From Bacillota bacterium (GTDB lineage: Bacteria; Bacillota; Bacilli; Bu12), in NCBI GenBank assembly GCA_014896485.1, contig JADBKH010000028.1:1-64000 (forward strand): a stretch of 64,000 bases of DNA, read 5' to 3'. Under the pieces are notes generated by a model that had not been told where the DNA came from, did no database searches, and saw only the letters and a list, made by a program, of their open reading frames with translations. The position numbers were made by a program, and so were the translations under genes. Of this stretch, positions 18,701 through 28,953 are shown piece after piece (within the stretch, counting starts at the first letter, position 1; each line of letters starts with the position of its first letter).

Positions 18701-19777
18701 TCAGCGATCGTTCTCCTCGTTTGGCAGTGCTTCGAGATCAAAGGCATGCACAGCATCGGATTCCCCACGGATATCGATCTTCCAACCGGTCAGCTTGGCC
18801 GCCAAACGCGCATTTTGTCCTTCTTTGCCGATGGCCAAGGAGAGTTGTGCATCCGGTACGGTAACCCGAGCGACACGTTCGTCGTCGATCCATACATGTG
18901 TCGGCTTGGCAGGAGCCAACGCATTGGCCACAAACTCCTCTGGATCGATCGACCATGCAATCACATCGATCTTCTCTCCGCGCAACTCGTTGACGACAGC
19001 CTGGATGCGCTGACCCCGAGGCCCAATGCACGCACCCACTGGATCGACTTGATCGTTATTGGAGTAGACGGCCACCTTACAGCGATAACCCGGATCGCGT
19101 GCCACCGAACGGATCTCGACGATGCCATTGTAGATTTCCGGCACTTCCAGTTCGAGAAGGCGTTTGACAAATGTCGGATGCGTCCGCGAGGCATAGATCT
19201 GCGGGCCCTTATTGGAACGTTCCACCCGCGTGATCAGCACTTTGATGCGATCCCCGGTACGCAAGTGATCGGTAGGCAATGTCTCAGACTGAGGAAGCAG
19301 CGCTTCCGCTTTTCCCAAATTGACAAAGACGTAACGTGCATCCTGTCGCTGGACCAACCCAGTCATGACGTCTTCCTCACGATCGAGGAATTCTTCGTAG
19401 ATCAGTCCACGCTCGGCCTCGCGGATACGTTGCATCACCACCTGTTTCGCCGTTTGCGCAGCAACACGGCCAAAATCGTGTGGTGTGACCTCCTGCTCCA
19501 AGATGTCTCCAACTTCGTACCTTGGATCAATTTGACGCGCGTCGTCAAGAGCAATTTGCAAACGCGGGTCACCGACATGCTCGACCACTTCTTTTTGAGC
19601 GTAGACGTGAAACTCGCCAGCCTGTGGATCGATCTCTACCCGCGCATTCTGGGCAGAACTAAAATTTCTGCGATAGGCCGACAGCAGCGCTGCTTCGATG
19701 GCAGAGAGGAGCACCTCCTTGCGGATGCCACGTTCCCGCTCCAGCTCCTCCAATGCTTCCAAGAAATCTGCCTGCAC
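18701..19777 (-). CDS. nusA: Transcription termination/antitermination protein NusA
   Basis: It binds RNA polymerase and modulates pausing, termination and antitermination. The N-terminal polymerase-binding domain is followed by an S1 domain (VMTGLVQRQDARYVFVNLG) and two KH domains (DPVGACIGPRGQRIQAV and LSLAIGKEGQNARLAAKL). Length is 358 residues, as in Bacilli, which lack the acidic C-terminal repeats of E. coli. The GTG start has GAGGTG upstream. A 486-residue antisense ORF over this gene is a shadow. Confidence 0.97.
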   Translation of the reverse strand: MQADFLEALEELERERGIRKEVLLSAIEAALLSAYRRNFSSAQNARVEIDPQAGEFHVYAQKEVVEHVGDPRLQIALDDARQIDPRYEVGDILEQEVTPHDFGRVAAQTAKQVVMQRIREAERGLIYEEFLDREEDVMTGLVQRQDARYVFVNLGKAEALLPQSETLPTDHLRTGDRIKVLITRVERSNKGPQIYASRTHPTFVKRLLELEVPEIYNGIVEIRSVARDPGYRCKVAVYSNNDQVDPVGACIGPRGQRIQAVVNELRGEKIDVIAWSIDPEEFVANALAPAKPTHVWIDDERVARVTVPDAQLSLAIGKEGQNARLAAKLTGWKIDIRGESDAVHAFDLEALPNEENDR

Positions 19778-19792
19778 TGGAACACCTCTTCT

Positions 19793-20272
19793 TTATTTTC
19801 CCTCTTGCTGTGGCTCATAGACCAAATGGGCACGTTGCACCAGTTGTCGGGGAACGGTATAAACCGTCTCCCCTTCTTGGATGGTCAACACTTCGGGAGA
19901 AGCATCCAACAATTGTCCGCAAAGGTGCCGACGCCCTTGGTGATTCAGCGTAAGACGCACATCCACCTTTTTTCCCACAGCGCGCGAAAAATCTCGATCC
20001 CGTTGTAAGGGACGCTCCAAACCTGCAGAAGAAACTTCCAAGTAATAACGGTGTGGAATAAAGTCTTCCTGATCGAGTCGGGCACCGAGTTGGTCACTGA
20101 CGCGGGAGCAGTCGTCCAGATCGACAGTTCCATCTGGGCGATCAAGTGCAACCCGAAGAAACCAGCGCTGTCCTTGTTTTTCATAGACAATACGGACAAC
20201 CTCTAGCCCGCTACCTGCTAACATGGATTCTAGGATTTGTTCTACACGAGCAGCAATCTCTTGTGGATGCAC
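19793..20272 (-). CDS. rimP: Ribosome maturation factor RimP
   Basis: A factor for assembly of the 30S subunit. The family segments GLEVVRIVYEKQG, DLDDCSRVSDQLG and YLEVSSAGLERPL are present in 159 residues. The GTG at 20272 has AAGGAGG eight bases upstream and replaces the track's longer start. It is the first gene of the nusA-infB operon and has a likely promoter and a leader hairpin upstream. Confidence 0.95.
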   Translation of the reverse strand: MHPQEIAARVEQILESMLAGSGLEVVRIVYEKQGQRWFLRVALDRPDGTVDLDDCSRVSDQLGARLDQEDFIPHRYYLEVSSAGLERPLQRDRDFSRAVGKKVDVRLTLNHQGRRHLCGQLLDASPEVLTIQEGETVYTVPRQLVQRAHLVYEPQQEGK

Positions 20273-20368
20273 CTTTTTTCCTCCTTGAGATCGCAGACAA
20301 ACGCGCTCAGCACCACAAAAAAAGTCGCTCACCTTGGGAGCAACCCACAAATGCTCTCCTAAATGGAA

Positions 20369-20396
20369 AGCGTGGGCTGTTTGCTTCTCCCACGCT
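20369..20396 (-). promoter_or_regulatory. Hairpin at the 5' end of the rimP-nusA leader
   Basis: On the minus strand AGCGTGGG pairs with CCCACGCT across 12 bases, followed only by TTCC. It lies just downstream of the predicted rimP promoter start point, so it would form the very 5' end of that transcript. It could also act as a weak terminator for polC readthrough. Confidence 0.5.
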
Positions 20397-20404
20397 GCCT
20401 CCTT

Positions 20405-20433
20405 ATCTTAGCATCGCTTTGGCAGAACTGCAA
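20405..20433 (-). promoter_or_regulatory. Probable promoter of rimP-nusA-infB operon
   Basis: On the minus strand an extended -10 (TGC then TAAGAT) stands 17 bases after TTGCAG. The -35 is weak but the TGn extension supports it. It lies immediately after the polC stop codon. Confidence 0.5.
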
Positions 20434-20437
20434 TCGG

Positions 20438-23400
20438 TCAAAAAAGCGTGACCTGATTGGTCTCGGCCAAACCATCCAACGCCCCAGCGGCTCGCAAGAG
20501 ATCAATGACCGATTTAGAGAGATGGGCACGTTCACGCAAATCATCGATGGAAAGAAAAGGGTGACTCTCACGTGCACTGACCAACGCTTCGGCAGCTGCG
20601 GCCCCCAAACCAGGCAGAACCAAAAAGGGTGGGCGCAACGAACCATCCGCCTCGATCGTAAAGCGATTGGCCGCTGAGTGGTAGAGATCGATAGGAAGCA
20701 ACCGAATGCCACGGGCAAACATCTCTAAGGCAACTTCAAGCACAACTGCACTCTCTTTTTCTCGGCTGGTTGCTTCATTGCCCTTGTGCTCGATGTGCTC
20801 CAGCGCTTTTTTGACAGCTTGAGGGCCCTTCACGATCGTTGCGTAATCAAACGTATCGGTTGCCCGCACCGAAAAATAGCTGGCGTAAAAAGCCTCAGGC
20901 GCATGAACTTTGAAGTAGGCAATGCGAACGGCCATCCATACATATGCCACAGCATGGGCTTTCGGAAAGAGATAGCCGATCCGCTGACACGAGGTAATAA
21001 ACCATTCAGGCACACCGTAGTGCCGCAGCTCATCCGCTTCTTGCGAAGAGAGTCCTCTTCCATGACGGACCTGCTCCATCCGTTGAAAGGCGATTTCCGG
21101 CGGCACGCCCGAACGGATCAGCGTCAACATGACATCATCCCGCGTGGAAATGACATCGGCCAACTGTGCTTCCCCTTGACGAATCCACTCTTGGGCGTTG
21201 TTGACCCAAACATTGGTCCCGTGCGAAAGCCCGCTGATACGCACAAGCTCTGCAAAGTGATGGGGACGGGTTTCCTCGAGCATTTGCCGTACAAACCGTG
21301 TTCCAAACTCCGGCAGTCCGATGGTACCGACTTCAGATTGCAACCACCGCGCATCCAGCTTCAGCGCATCAGACGAATAAAAAAGCGAGAGCGTGGCATC
21401 ATCGTCTGGCGGCACGGTTCTCGGATCAATATTGGTCAAATCCTGCAGCATCCGTAAGACGCTCGGATCGTCATGACCGAGCAGGTCCAGCTTCAGAAGG
21501 CGGCTAGAAATGGCATGATAGTCGAAATGAGTGGTCTTGGTCTGTGCATGGATATCATCGGCTGGGTACTGAACAGGGGTAAAGTCGTGGATATCCAGAT
21601 CGGTCGGAACAATCATCACACCACCAGGATGTTGTCCGGTGGTGCGCTTGACACCGGTAAGGTGTATGGCGATTCGATCCAGCTCGGCACGGCGCATGGG
21701 TTGTTGTTGGCTGTCTGCAAATTTGCGCGCATAACTGTATGCCGTTTTCTCCGCAATTGTCGAGATGGTACCGGCTCGGAAAACGTGATTTTCGCCAAAG
21801 AGGGTCTCCGTATAACGATGGGCGCGAGGCTGGTATTCACCACCGAAGTTGAGATCAATGTCCGGCACTTTTTCACCGTGAAAACCCATGAACGTTTCAA
21901 AGGCGATGTCATGCCCGTCTTTTTCCAAGGGTCCCCCGCATTTTGGACAAGCCTTGTCGGGAAGATCGAAACCCGAGCCTACCGATCCATCGATAATAAA
22001 ATCTGTAAAATGACAAACCGGGCAGACATAGTGTGGCGGAAGGGGATTGACCTCCGTGATGCCGTAAAGCGTGGCTACCAAGGACGAACCGACCGAACCA
22101 CGCGAACCGACCAGATATCCATCGGCCAAGGATTGTTGAACCAACCTTTGAGCAATAAGGTAGATGACAGCATAGCCGTGGTTGATGATCCCGTCAAGCT
22201 CCCGTTCCAATCGCGCGGCAACCATCGTAGGCAACGGGTCGCCGTAACGTGCATGAGCCTGCCGGTACGCTTCTTCTCGGACTTCTTGAGCTGCGTTGGG
22301 AATCTGAGGAGCATGCAGCTCGTCCGGAATCGGCTTGACAGCAGAGAGGCGCTGGGCCAACGCTTGGGGCTCCTCCACGACAAGTTGATAGGCGCGGTGC
22401 TCCCCAAGGAAGGCAAAAGCATCGAGTAGCTCCTGGGTCGTCTGAAGATAGCAGGGCCCTGTGGGACAACATTGGCGATTGTGAGGAGCCCCTGCTAGTA
22501 CTTCACGAAAGAAGGTCTCACTTGGGTCGAGTACATGGGCGTCGCTTACTGCGACGAGAGGCGTCTCTGCTTGATCACAAAGGGAAACGAGCGTGGCGAT
22601 CAGTTCACGCACCTGTTGCTCCGAGAGGTTGGGAAGCTGCGCCTGCGTCCACTGCGGCGTAGTCACTTCGACATAATCATAGAAGCGCAAAGCCTCCAGG
22701 ATCTCCTCTCTGCTACGCCGATCGAGTAGACTTTGGAAAATTTCGCCCCGTACTGCCACGCTGCCTACCAAGAATCCATCATGTCCAGCTCGAATCAGGC
22801 TTTTCGGCAAACGTGGCACCCCACCTGCAAGGTAGTCAAGATGAGAGGCTGAAACCAGCTGGTAAAGCGAATGCAGGGCAGCTTGTTCAACAGGAAAAAG
22901 CACGGCCTCTTGCGGGTGAAGTTTTGCAAAGGCGTCTGGCCCAATCGACCTGTCCAAAAGCTGTAGTGTATCTAGGTTCCGTCGTTGAGCCTCTTCCAAC
23001 AGGCGCAACGCGATTTCTCCACAAGCGCGCGCATCATCCAGTGCCCTGTGGTGTGATTCAAGCGGAATCCCAAACTTGGCACACAGCGTTTCCAAACGAT
23101 AATTTTTCTCTTGAGGAAAGAGAAACCGTGCCAGTGCCAGCGTGTCCACGACATCTTGCTGGAGTGGCGGCAATCCGAGTCGTTTCAACCAATGATTGAC
23201 GAAAGTCACATCGAAGTGGGCATTGTGGGCAACCAAAACTCCGCCTTCGCAGAAGGCGAGGAATTTCGGTAAAACTTCTTCAACCAGAGGCTGTCCAACA
23301 AGCATCTTTTCGTCGATATGGGTCAGCGCAACAATTTCGACCGGTAAAGGGCGTTGGGGATTGATGAGCGTGGAAAATGTATCGACTGCTTCTCCGTCCA

Positions 23401-24718
23401 CAAATTTGACAGCCGAAATTTCAATCAGGGCATCCTCATCCGCAGACAACCCCGTCGTTTCGGTATCAAAAGCAATGAGCGGCACATGTTGCAAAGAAGC
23501 GACCGGAGTCGGATGTTCTCCATGATAGAGGATCGGTTGTTCATCATCGACCATGTACGCCGTCAGTCCCAAGTAAACGGGGATGCCGATCTTGGCAAAA
23601 GAGGCATAGACTTCCGGGAAAGCTTGTACGACCCCATGATCACAGATCGCCACGCCACCCATGCCCCATTCCTTGGCCCGCGCTGCCAACGCTTCCGGAC
23701 GGATTAACCCATCCATCGCACTCATTGTGGTATGAACATGCCACTCTACGCGTCCAGGCAATGCCTCAACGCGTCTTTTTGGAGGCAAAAGCGCGATGGC
23801 AGTGGCAGTAAGGGAAAGTTCTTTTAAATATGGATCTGGCATGAGGCTCCCCTCGATGCGTACCCATACTCCATCTTCCAATGATGCTTTCAACTGCTCT
23901 TCTTCGCCCGGGTTTCGCGGAAAATATTTTCCGATCACCGTGTCCGTTTCGTCAGTGACATGAAATTCAAGCAATTTCCGGCCTGCTCGTAAATCCCGCC
24001 AAGTGACAGAAAAGAGCTGCCCTTCAACTGCGGCTTCGGGGATGCCTTCGATCACCTCATGCAACGAAACAATCGGTAGTTGCGACATCTGTCCGCAAAG
24101 CACACGATGTGCTTCTTCTGCGGATGGGTTCCGCATGGCCGTGCTCTGCGTGACAGCCAATTCCTCTGCGCGCTGCTGCAAGTCGCGCCAAGCTTGCGCA
24201 ACAGCCGGATCAACGACACACCTCACCTGATTGGGCAAGCTTGTCCAAGCCGTCGCCAAAGCCAAAAAGCGGCGAAGGCTTTGGGGATGCGCTTCAATCC
24301 AGGAGCGAGCGGCAGCGTGCGGCACGATCAGCCGAACCTCTCCTTCCTCTACGGCAAAAAGGGTACTTCCCGCTTCTGCTCTGCCTTCAGGCCACGGCTG
24401 TATGGCGAGCTGCCAAAAAATTGGCAGCCACAATCCCAATGCATCCGGATCGAAAGAGAATCGCGTGGGATGCGGATGCAGGACCACTAGGGAGGCTTGA
24501 AGGATTTCACGTACCCGTTCCGACAAGAGCACATAGCTTTCTGGGGTCAACACTTCCGCCTTGGAAAGAGCCAAGCCGACAAATCCGGAAACAGGAGCTA
24601 CCCGTACACCCTGCAGGACAAGCAGATTCCAGGGCGGTTCGTCTAAATGGATCTGTTGCAAAACAGCTCGCCAGCGGATTGCGTCTTGGGGAATATCGGG
24701 TGGTTCTAAACTGGCCAT
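20438..24718 (-). CDS. polC: DNA polymerase III PolC, alpha subunit, Gram-positive type
   Basis: The replicative polymerase with built-in proofreading. Domains in order: N-terminal region, OB fold, PHP domain (HVHTTMSAMDGLIRPE) interrupted by a DEDD exonuclease (FDTETTGLSADEDALIE, HNAHFDVTFVN), then the palm. The palm has the zinc motif CPVC...CPKC and the catalytic PDIDLNF, with a C-terminal helix-hairpin-helix (LPGLGAAAAEAL). Length is 1426 residues, normal for PolC. The ATG overlaps the proS stop by one base (TGATG). It is followed by the rimP promoter. Confidence 0.98.
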   Translation of the reverse strand: MASLEPPDIPQDAIRWRAVLQQIHLDEPPWNLLVLQGVRVAPVSGFVGLALSKAEVLTPESYVLLSERVREILQASLVVLHPHPTRFSFDPDALGLWLPIFWQLAIQPWPEGRAEAGSTLFAVEEGEVRLIVPHAAARSWIEAHPQSLRRFLALATAWTSLPNQVRCVVDPAVAQAWRDLQQRAEELAVTQSTAMRNPSAEEAHRVLCGQMSQLPIVSLHEVIEGIPEAAVEGQLFSVTWRDLRAGRKLLEFHVTDETDTVIGKYFPRNPGEEEQLKASLEDGVWVRIEGSLMPDPYLKELSLTATAIALLPPKRRVEALPGRVEWHVHTTMSAMDGLIRPEALAARAKEWGMGGVAICDHGVVQAFPEVYASFAKIGIPVYLGLTAYMVDDEQPILYHGEHPTPVASLQHVPLIAFDTETTGLSADEDALIEISAVKFVDGEAVDTFSTLINPQRPLPVEIVALTHIDEKMLVGQPLVEEVLPKFLAFCEGGVLVAHNAHFDVTFVNHWLKRLGLPPLQQDVVDTLALARFLFPQEKNYRLETLCAKFGIPLESHHRALDDARACGEIALRLLEEAQRRNLDTLQLLDRSIGPDAFAKLHPQEAVLFPVEQAALHSLYQLVSASHLDYLAGGVPRLPKSLIRAGHDGFLVGSVAVRGEIFQSLLDRRSREEILEALRFYDYVEVTTPQWTQAQLPNLSEQQVRELIATLVSLCDQAETPLVAVSDAHVLDPSETFFREVLAGAPHNRQCCPTGPCYLQTTQELLDAFAFLGEHRAYQLVVEEPQALAQRLSAVKPIPDELHAPQIPNAAQEVREEAYRQAHARYGDPLPTMVAARLERELDGIINHGYAVIYLIAQRLVQQSLADGYLVGSRGSVGSSLVATLYGITEVNPLPPHYVCPVCHFTDFIIDGSVGSGFDLPDKACPKCGGPLEKDGHDIAFETFMGFHGEKVPDIDLNFGGEYQPRAHRYTETLFGENHVFRAGTISTIAEKTAYSYARKFADSQQQPMRRAELDRIAIHLTGVKRTTGQHPGGVMIVPTDLDIHDFTPVQYPADDIHAQTKTTHFDYHAISSRLLKLDLLGHDDPSVLRMLQDLTNIDPRTVPPDDDATLSLFYSSDALKLDARWLQSEVGTIGLPEFGTRFVRQMLEETRPHHFAELVRISGLSHGTNVWVNNAQEWIRQGEAQLADVISTRDDVMLTLIRSGVPPEIAFQRMEQVRHGRGLSSQEADELRHYGVPEWFITSCQRIGYLFPKAHAVAYVWMAVRIAYFKVHAPEAFYASYFSVRATDTFDYATIVKGPQAVKKALEHIEHKGNEATSREKESAVVLEVALEMFARGIRLLPIDLYHSAANRFTIEADGSLRPPFLVLPGLGAAAAEALVSARESHPFLSIDDLRERAHLSKSVIDLLRAAGALDGLAETNQVTLF

Positions 24719-26445
24719 CAGGAATTTTCACCAAACAGTCTTGCTACAATACCCACGATCTCCTCTACTTTCAGCTCCACCGTTTTCCGGTCTCGACGCC
24801 GGCTCAATTCGACAATGCCTTCCCCCGCCTTGCGACCAACGGTCATTCGCAATGGGATACCCAGCAGGTCAGCATCCTTGAATTTCACACCCGCGTGCTC
24901 TTGCCGGTCATCGATGATCACTTCATAACCAGAAGCAGAGAGGGTCTCCGCCAAGTGCTCGCCCATCACACGCTGTTCTTCATTCTGCATATCGACAATG
25001 ACCACGTGCACATGGGCTGGAGCCACTGCCATTGGCCAGACAATGCCATCCTCATCATGACTTTGCTCTACTACAGCGGCAGCAATCCTTGAGACACCAA
25101 TCCCATAGCACCCCATGTAAAGTGGCCGCTGCTGCCCAGCTTCATCCAAATAGACGGCTCCCATCGGCGCGGAGTACTTGGTCCCCAATTTAAAAACCTG
25201 GCCGACTTCAATGCCGTGGGCTGCCGCCAATGGGGCGCCACAGGAAGGGCAAGGATCGCCGGCGTAAACCTCTTTGAGATCGAGAATCCTAGCATCCGCA
25301 AAGGCTTGGTGTGGACGAAGACCGCAACGCAAAAAGCCCTCTTCATTGGAACCACAAATCGCATACGGCAATGCCATTACATCAGGTTCTACAAAAAGGC
25401 CGACACCTTGTTCACTCAAACCCAGCGGGCCAATATAGCCATGTGTCGCTTTTGGCAGCAACTTTCTGACCCTTTCCTCTGACAACGGCGTCACTTCTGC
25501 CACGCCGAGTGCAGCGGCCAGCTTCGCTTCGTTGAGGGTGTGGTCGCCTCGCAAAATGGCCGCGATCGGTTGCCCATCCGCTTCATACAGAAGTGTTTTG
25601 AGCACGTAGGCCCGATCCACACCCAACGCTTCGGCTTGTGCCCCCGTCTCGATAACGCCGGGCAAGGAAACTTGTCCGACCGTTTCTGCACGGCTCGATG
25701 CAGCTGGTAAGGGCGACGGAACCCCTTGCGCTTTTTCCACGTTGGCTGCGTAGTCACAAGCATCACAGTAGACGATCTCATCTTCCCCTATGGGCGCGAT
25801 TGCCATGAACTCATGGGAACCACCCGTACCCCCGATTGCTCCTTGCTGAGCTTCTACGGCGCGCGTGTCTAATCCCAAGCGTGCGAAAATGCGCACGTAT
25901 GCTTGGTACATTGCTTCATACGAAGCTGCCATGCCTTCCTCGTCACAATCGAAAGAGTAAGCATCTTTCATGATAAACTCTCGTCCGCGCAGCAAGCCAA
26001 AACGTGGCCGCCGCTCGTCGCGGAATTTGTCTTGAATCTGATAGAGTGTGATGGGCAGTTGTCGATACGAACGGATCACACCGCGCACAAGATCGGTGAA
26101 TAACTCTTCATGGGTAGGACCTAAGACGAAGGCTCGTCCATGACGATCTTCGAGCCGCATCAATTCAGGGCCATAGGCTCGAATACGCCCGGTTTCCTCC
26201 CACAATTGTGCCGGCTGAAGGATGGGCGCCAAGATTTCTTGTGCACCGCTACGATCCATCTCCTCCCGGACAATGGCCTCGATTTTTTGAATGATCCGCC
26301 ATCCTAACGGTAGGTACGTGTAGAGCCCCCCCGCTACCTGGCGAATGAGACCAGCCCGTAACATTAAGCGATGGCTTGTAGCTTCTGCATCGGCCGGTGC
26401 CTCTCGTAATGTTTGAAAAAAAGCGGTCGATAACCGAAGTATCAT
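24718..26445 (-). CDS. proS: Prolyl-tRNA synthetase
   Basis: A class II synthetase charging tRNA-Pro. Motif 1 and 2 regions are visible (RQVAGGLYTYLPLG, KFRDERRPRFGLLRGREF). The YbaK-like editing insertion follows (about residues 230-390), then motif 3 (GCYGIGVSRIAAAVVEQ) and the anticodon-binding domain. Length is 575 residues. The ATG at 26445 follows GAGGGAGCTGG; the track start is 30 bases earlier. It lies between ispG and polC, as in Bacillus. Confidence 0.96.
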   Translation of the reverse strand: MILRLSTAFFQTLREAPADAEATSHRLMLRAGLIRQVAGGLYTYLPLGWRIIQKIEAIVREEMDRSGAQEILAPILQPAQLWEETGRIRAYGPELMRLEDRHGRAFVLGPTHEELFTDLVRGVIRSYRQLPITLYQIQDKFRDERRPRFGLLRGREFIMKDAYSFDCDEEGMAASYEAMYQAYVRIFARLGLDTRAVEAQQGAIGGTGGSHEFMAIAPIGEDEIVYCDACDYAANVEKAQGVPSPLPAASSRAETVGQVSLPGVIETGAQAEALGVDRAYVLKTLLYEADGQPIAAILRGDHTLNEAKLAAALGVAEVTPLSEERVRKLLPKATHGYIGPLGLSEQGVGLFVEPDVMALPYAICGSNEEGFLRCGLRPHQAFADARILDLKEVYAGDPCPSCGAPLAAAHGIEVGQVFKLGTKYSAPMGAVYLDEAGQQRPLYMGCYGIGVSRIAAAVVEQSHDEDGIVWPMAVAPAHVHVVIVDMQNEEQRVMGEHLAETLSASGYEVIIDDRQEHAGVKFKDADLLGIPLRMTVGRKAGEGIVELSRRRDRKTVELKVEEIVGIVARLFGENS

Positions 26446-26500
26446 CCAGCTCCCTCTCTGTCTTTTGCCAAGCATTCAAAATATTTCTCTTACGACAACG

Positions 26501-27583
26501 TCACTTCACCGATACTCTCTGCATCTCTGCAGCCATGGCTTCCACTTCTGCCATCAGCGTAGGCAGCAGGGCTTCTTCAGGAACTTTACGGTAGGGCTCA
26601 CCATGTTTAAAGAGCAAGCCCTCCCCTCGTCCTCCTGCAATCCCAATATCGGCCTCACGCGCTTCTCCTGGGCCATTGACCGCACAGCCCATGACCGCTA
26701 TCTTCAAAGGCACGCCGAGTTGCTGCACCCGTTGTTCCACCTCTTGGGCAATACCGAAAACGTCGATATGGCAGCGGGCACAGGTAGGACAAGCAATCAC
26801 CTCCGGATCGACCGTACGCAATCCCAGTGAGGTGAGAATCTGTCGGGCCACATAGACCTCTTCGACCGGATCGGCCGAAAGGGAGATGCGGATCGTATTG
26901 CCAATCCCCATTGCTAAAATAGCACCGACCCCAACCGCTGATTTGATCGTTCCCCCCCGTAGCGTCCCGGACTCAGTAATGCCGACATGCAGCGGATAAG
27001 CAACCTCTTCTGCCATCCGCCGATAAGCCTCAATCGCTGTCGGCACATTGGAAGCCTTCAAGGAGATCACGATGTCGTAAAAACCAAAGGATTCCAGCAA
27101 GCGCACTTCGCGCAATGCACTTTCGACCATTGCTTCGGCCGTAGGGTGACCATAGCGTGCCAGCAAATCCTTTTCGATAGAACCGGCATTGACACCAATC
27201 CGTATTGGGATCCCCGCTTCCTTGGCTGCCAAAACTACTTCCTTGACCTGCTCTGACTTGCCGATGTTGCCGGGATTGATGCGTAGCTTGTCGACGCCGG
27301 CGTCGATCGCCCGCATCGCCAGCCGCGGTGAGAAATGAATGTCGGCAACAACAGGGATGGGCGAACGACGTACGATGTGCGGCAAGGCATCCGCAGAGGC
27401 ATCGTCCGGTACCGAAACGCGCACAACTTCGCAGCCTGCACGCACCAGCCGGTCGATCTGTGCCAACGTTGCCCCAATGTCCGCTGTGGGCGTCGTCGTC
27501 ATCGATTGAATGATGACATGCGACGACCCCCCGATGGTGATATTACGCAAATGGACAGGTCGCGTCTGCTCGCGGAGGAACAT
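26501..27583 (-). CDS. ispG: 4-hydroxy-3-methylbut-2-enyl diphosphate synthase (flavodoxin)
   Basis: A [4Fe-4S] enzyme of the MEP isoprenoid pathway. The cluster cysteines are in CPTCARC and in [11 protein letters not shown]. The TIM-barrel part has [13 protein letters not shown] and [10 protein letters not shown]. Length is 360 residues. The ATG follows AAGGAAGGAATG. Together with dxr and uppS it forms an isoprenoid-lipid gene group; proS follows. Confidence 0.97.
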   Translation of the reverse strand: MFLREQTRPVHLRNITIGGSSHVIIQSMTTTPTADIGATLAQIDRLVRAGCEVVRVSVPDDASADALPHIVRRSPIPVVADIHFSPRLAMRAIDAGVDKLRINPGNIGKSEQVKEVVLAAKEAGIPIRIGVNAGSIEKDLLARYGHPTAEAMVESALREVRLLESFGFYDIVISLKASNVPTAIEAYRRMAEEVAYPLHVGITESGTLRGGTIKSAVGVGAILAMGIGNTIRISLSADPVEEVYVARQILTSLGLRTVDPEVIACPTCARCHIDVFGIAQEVEQRVQQLGVPLKIAVMGCAVNGPGEAREADIGIAGGRGEGLLFKHGEPYRKVPEEALLPTLMAEVEAMAAEMQRVSVK

Positions 27584-27643
27584 GGGACATTCCTTCCTTC
27601 CTGCCTGGTATTGCCCTCATCTCGATTATCCAAAGGCGTTCGC

Positions 27644-28953
27644 TTACTGTACCAGCTTTAACACATCCGAATAGGTGACGACAACCATAAAGGCCATCAA
27701 GATAGCAAATCCAATGAACTGGACCATCCCTTGCCGTTCCGGTGGAACAGGTTTGCCTCGCACGAGTTCGACCGCCAAAAAGAGAAATTGGCTGCCATCC
27801 AACGCTGGGAATGGAACCAAGTTGAGCAAGCCTACGCTGACATTGATCAGCGCCGACAAAAGCAACAAGCTTAAAGCCGGGCTGATACCCGCCAATCCTT
27901 CATGGGATGCCGAACCAACGATCGAAAAAATGCCGACAGGCCCCGATAGGTTGGCGCTCACGCCGCCTGGCGCCGTTCCTTGTATCAATTGTACCAGACC
28001 GACGACGGTTCCCGTGATCATTTCCCCTGTCTGACGCACGCCCTGCCACAGCGCCAGAATGGGATTGTGGCCACTGTATAGGTAATGGGTAGTGACACCG
28101 AGCATTGCACGTCCACTTTTTGGATCCGGCCGTGGAACTGCCTGAAGGGTCAGCTGATGGCCATCCGCCCGTTCAACGCGGATGGAAACAGAGGTTCCTG
28201 CTTTTCCCTCAACCAGTCGCGAAATGTCTTCTAAGCGATGGACAGGCTGTGCGTCGATAGCCAAAATCCGGTCTCCCGGCTGCAATCCAGCCTGCTGTGC
28301 CGCACTGTTGGGCAACACCTGTTCCACCTGAGGGATAGTCGTCGTTCCCTGAATTCCTGAAAAGACAGCCAAAAGCAATGCAGCCAGAAGGAAATTCATC
28401 AAGGGACCGGCAACGACCGTGACTGCCCTTACCCAGATCGGCTTGCCCCAAAAGAGACGATCCCGTGGCGCAATCTGTATCTGCTCCCGTTGATCGAACA
28501 ACTCACAAGAACGGCTCACTGGATAACTTTTGCGTTGCCCTTGTGGATCGCGCAAAGTAATCTGCAGATCATCCAAAAGATCCGCAGACTCTACACTGCC
28601 AGCTTCCCACCCTTGCGGTACAGGATCCCCGGGCTGTAAGGTTCGTATCGCCACGACAGTCTCTTTACCGTCGGCAACGGTTTCCTTACGTATGGCAACC
28701 GAAGTGCCCGGTTTAATCGGCAATTCTTCAGGCGTCTGCCTGCCATGGCGTTGTAACCACCGAACGGGATCATACGCAGCGAATAATGGGTCTCTCCCCG
28801 CCGCCAACGTAAAAGAGGGGGGCCAAACCCAATGGCAAATTCCCGCACCATGATGCCCGTACTTTTGGCGGCAAGGAAATGCCCAAATTCATGCACGAGA
28901 ATGAGCACCAAAAAAATGAGGATGGTAAGTAGAATTTGCCAGACGAGCGTCAG
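27644..28953 (-). pseudogene. rseP: Site-2 protease RseP, frameshifted
   Basis: A membrane zinc metalloprotease that cleaves anti-sigma factors and signal peptide remnants. The zinc motif HEFGH and REFAIGFGPPLLRWRRGE lie in one frame (28738-28953). The PDZ domain (LQPGDRILAIDAQ), later helices and the NLVPFPALDG motif lie in another (27644-28735). Inserting one base after 28738 gives a continuous PFGGYNAMAGETPEELPIKP, closely matching the Bacillus MAGEDPE...VKPG region, so a single base is missing. No ATG, GTG or TTG gives the expected length. A CTG at 28953 does, six bases after GGGGGAG, and it overlaps the dxr stop as CTGA. It may be a sequence error, since RseP is broadly conserved. Confidence 0.88.

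Noticed and set aside
18548-20008. A 486-residue plus-strand ORF over nusA and rimP
   Set aside because: It is antisense to strongly supported genes, has no recognisable domain and reads like the complement of nusA. I treat it as a shadow.
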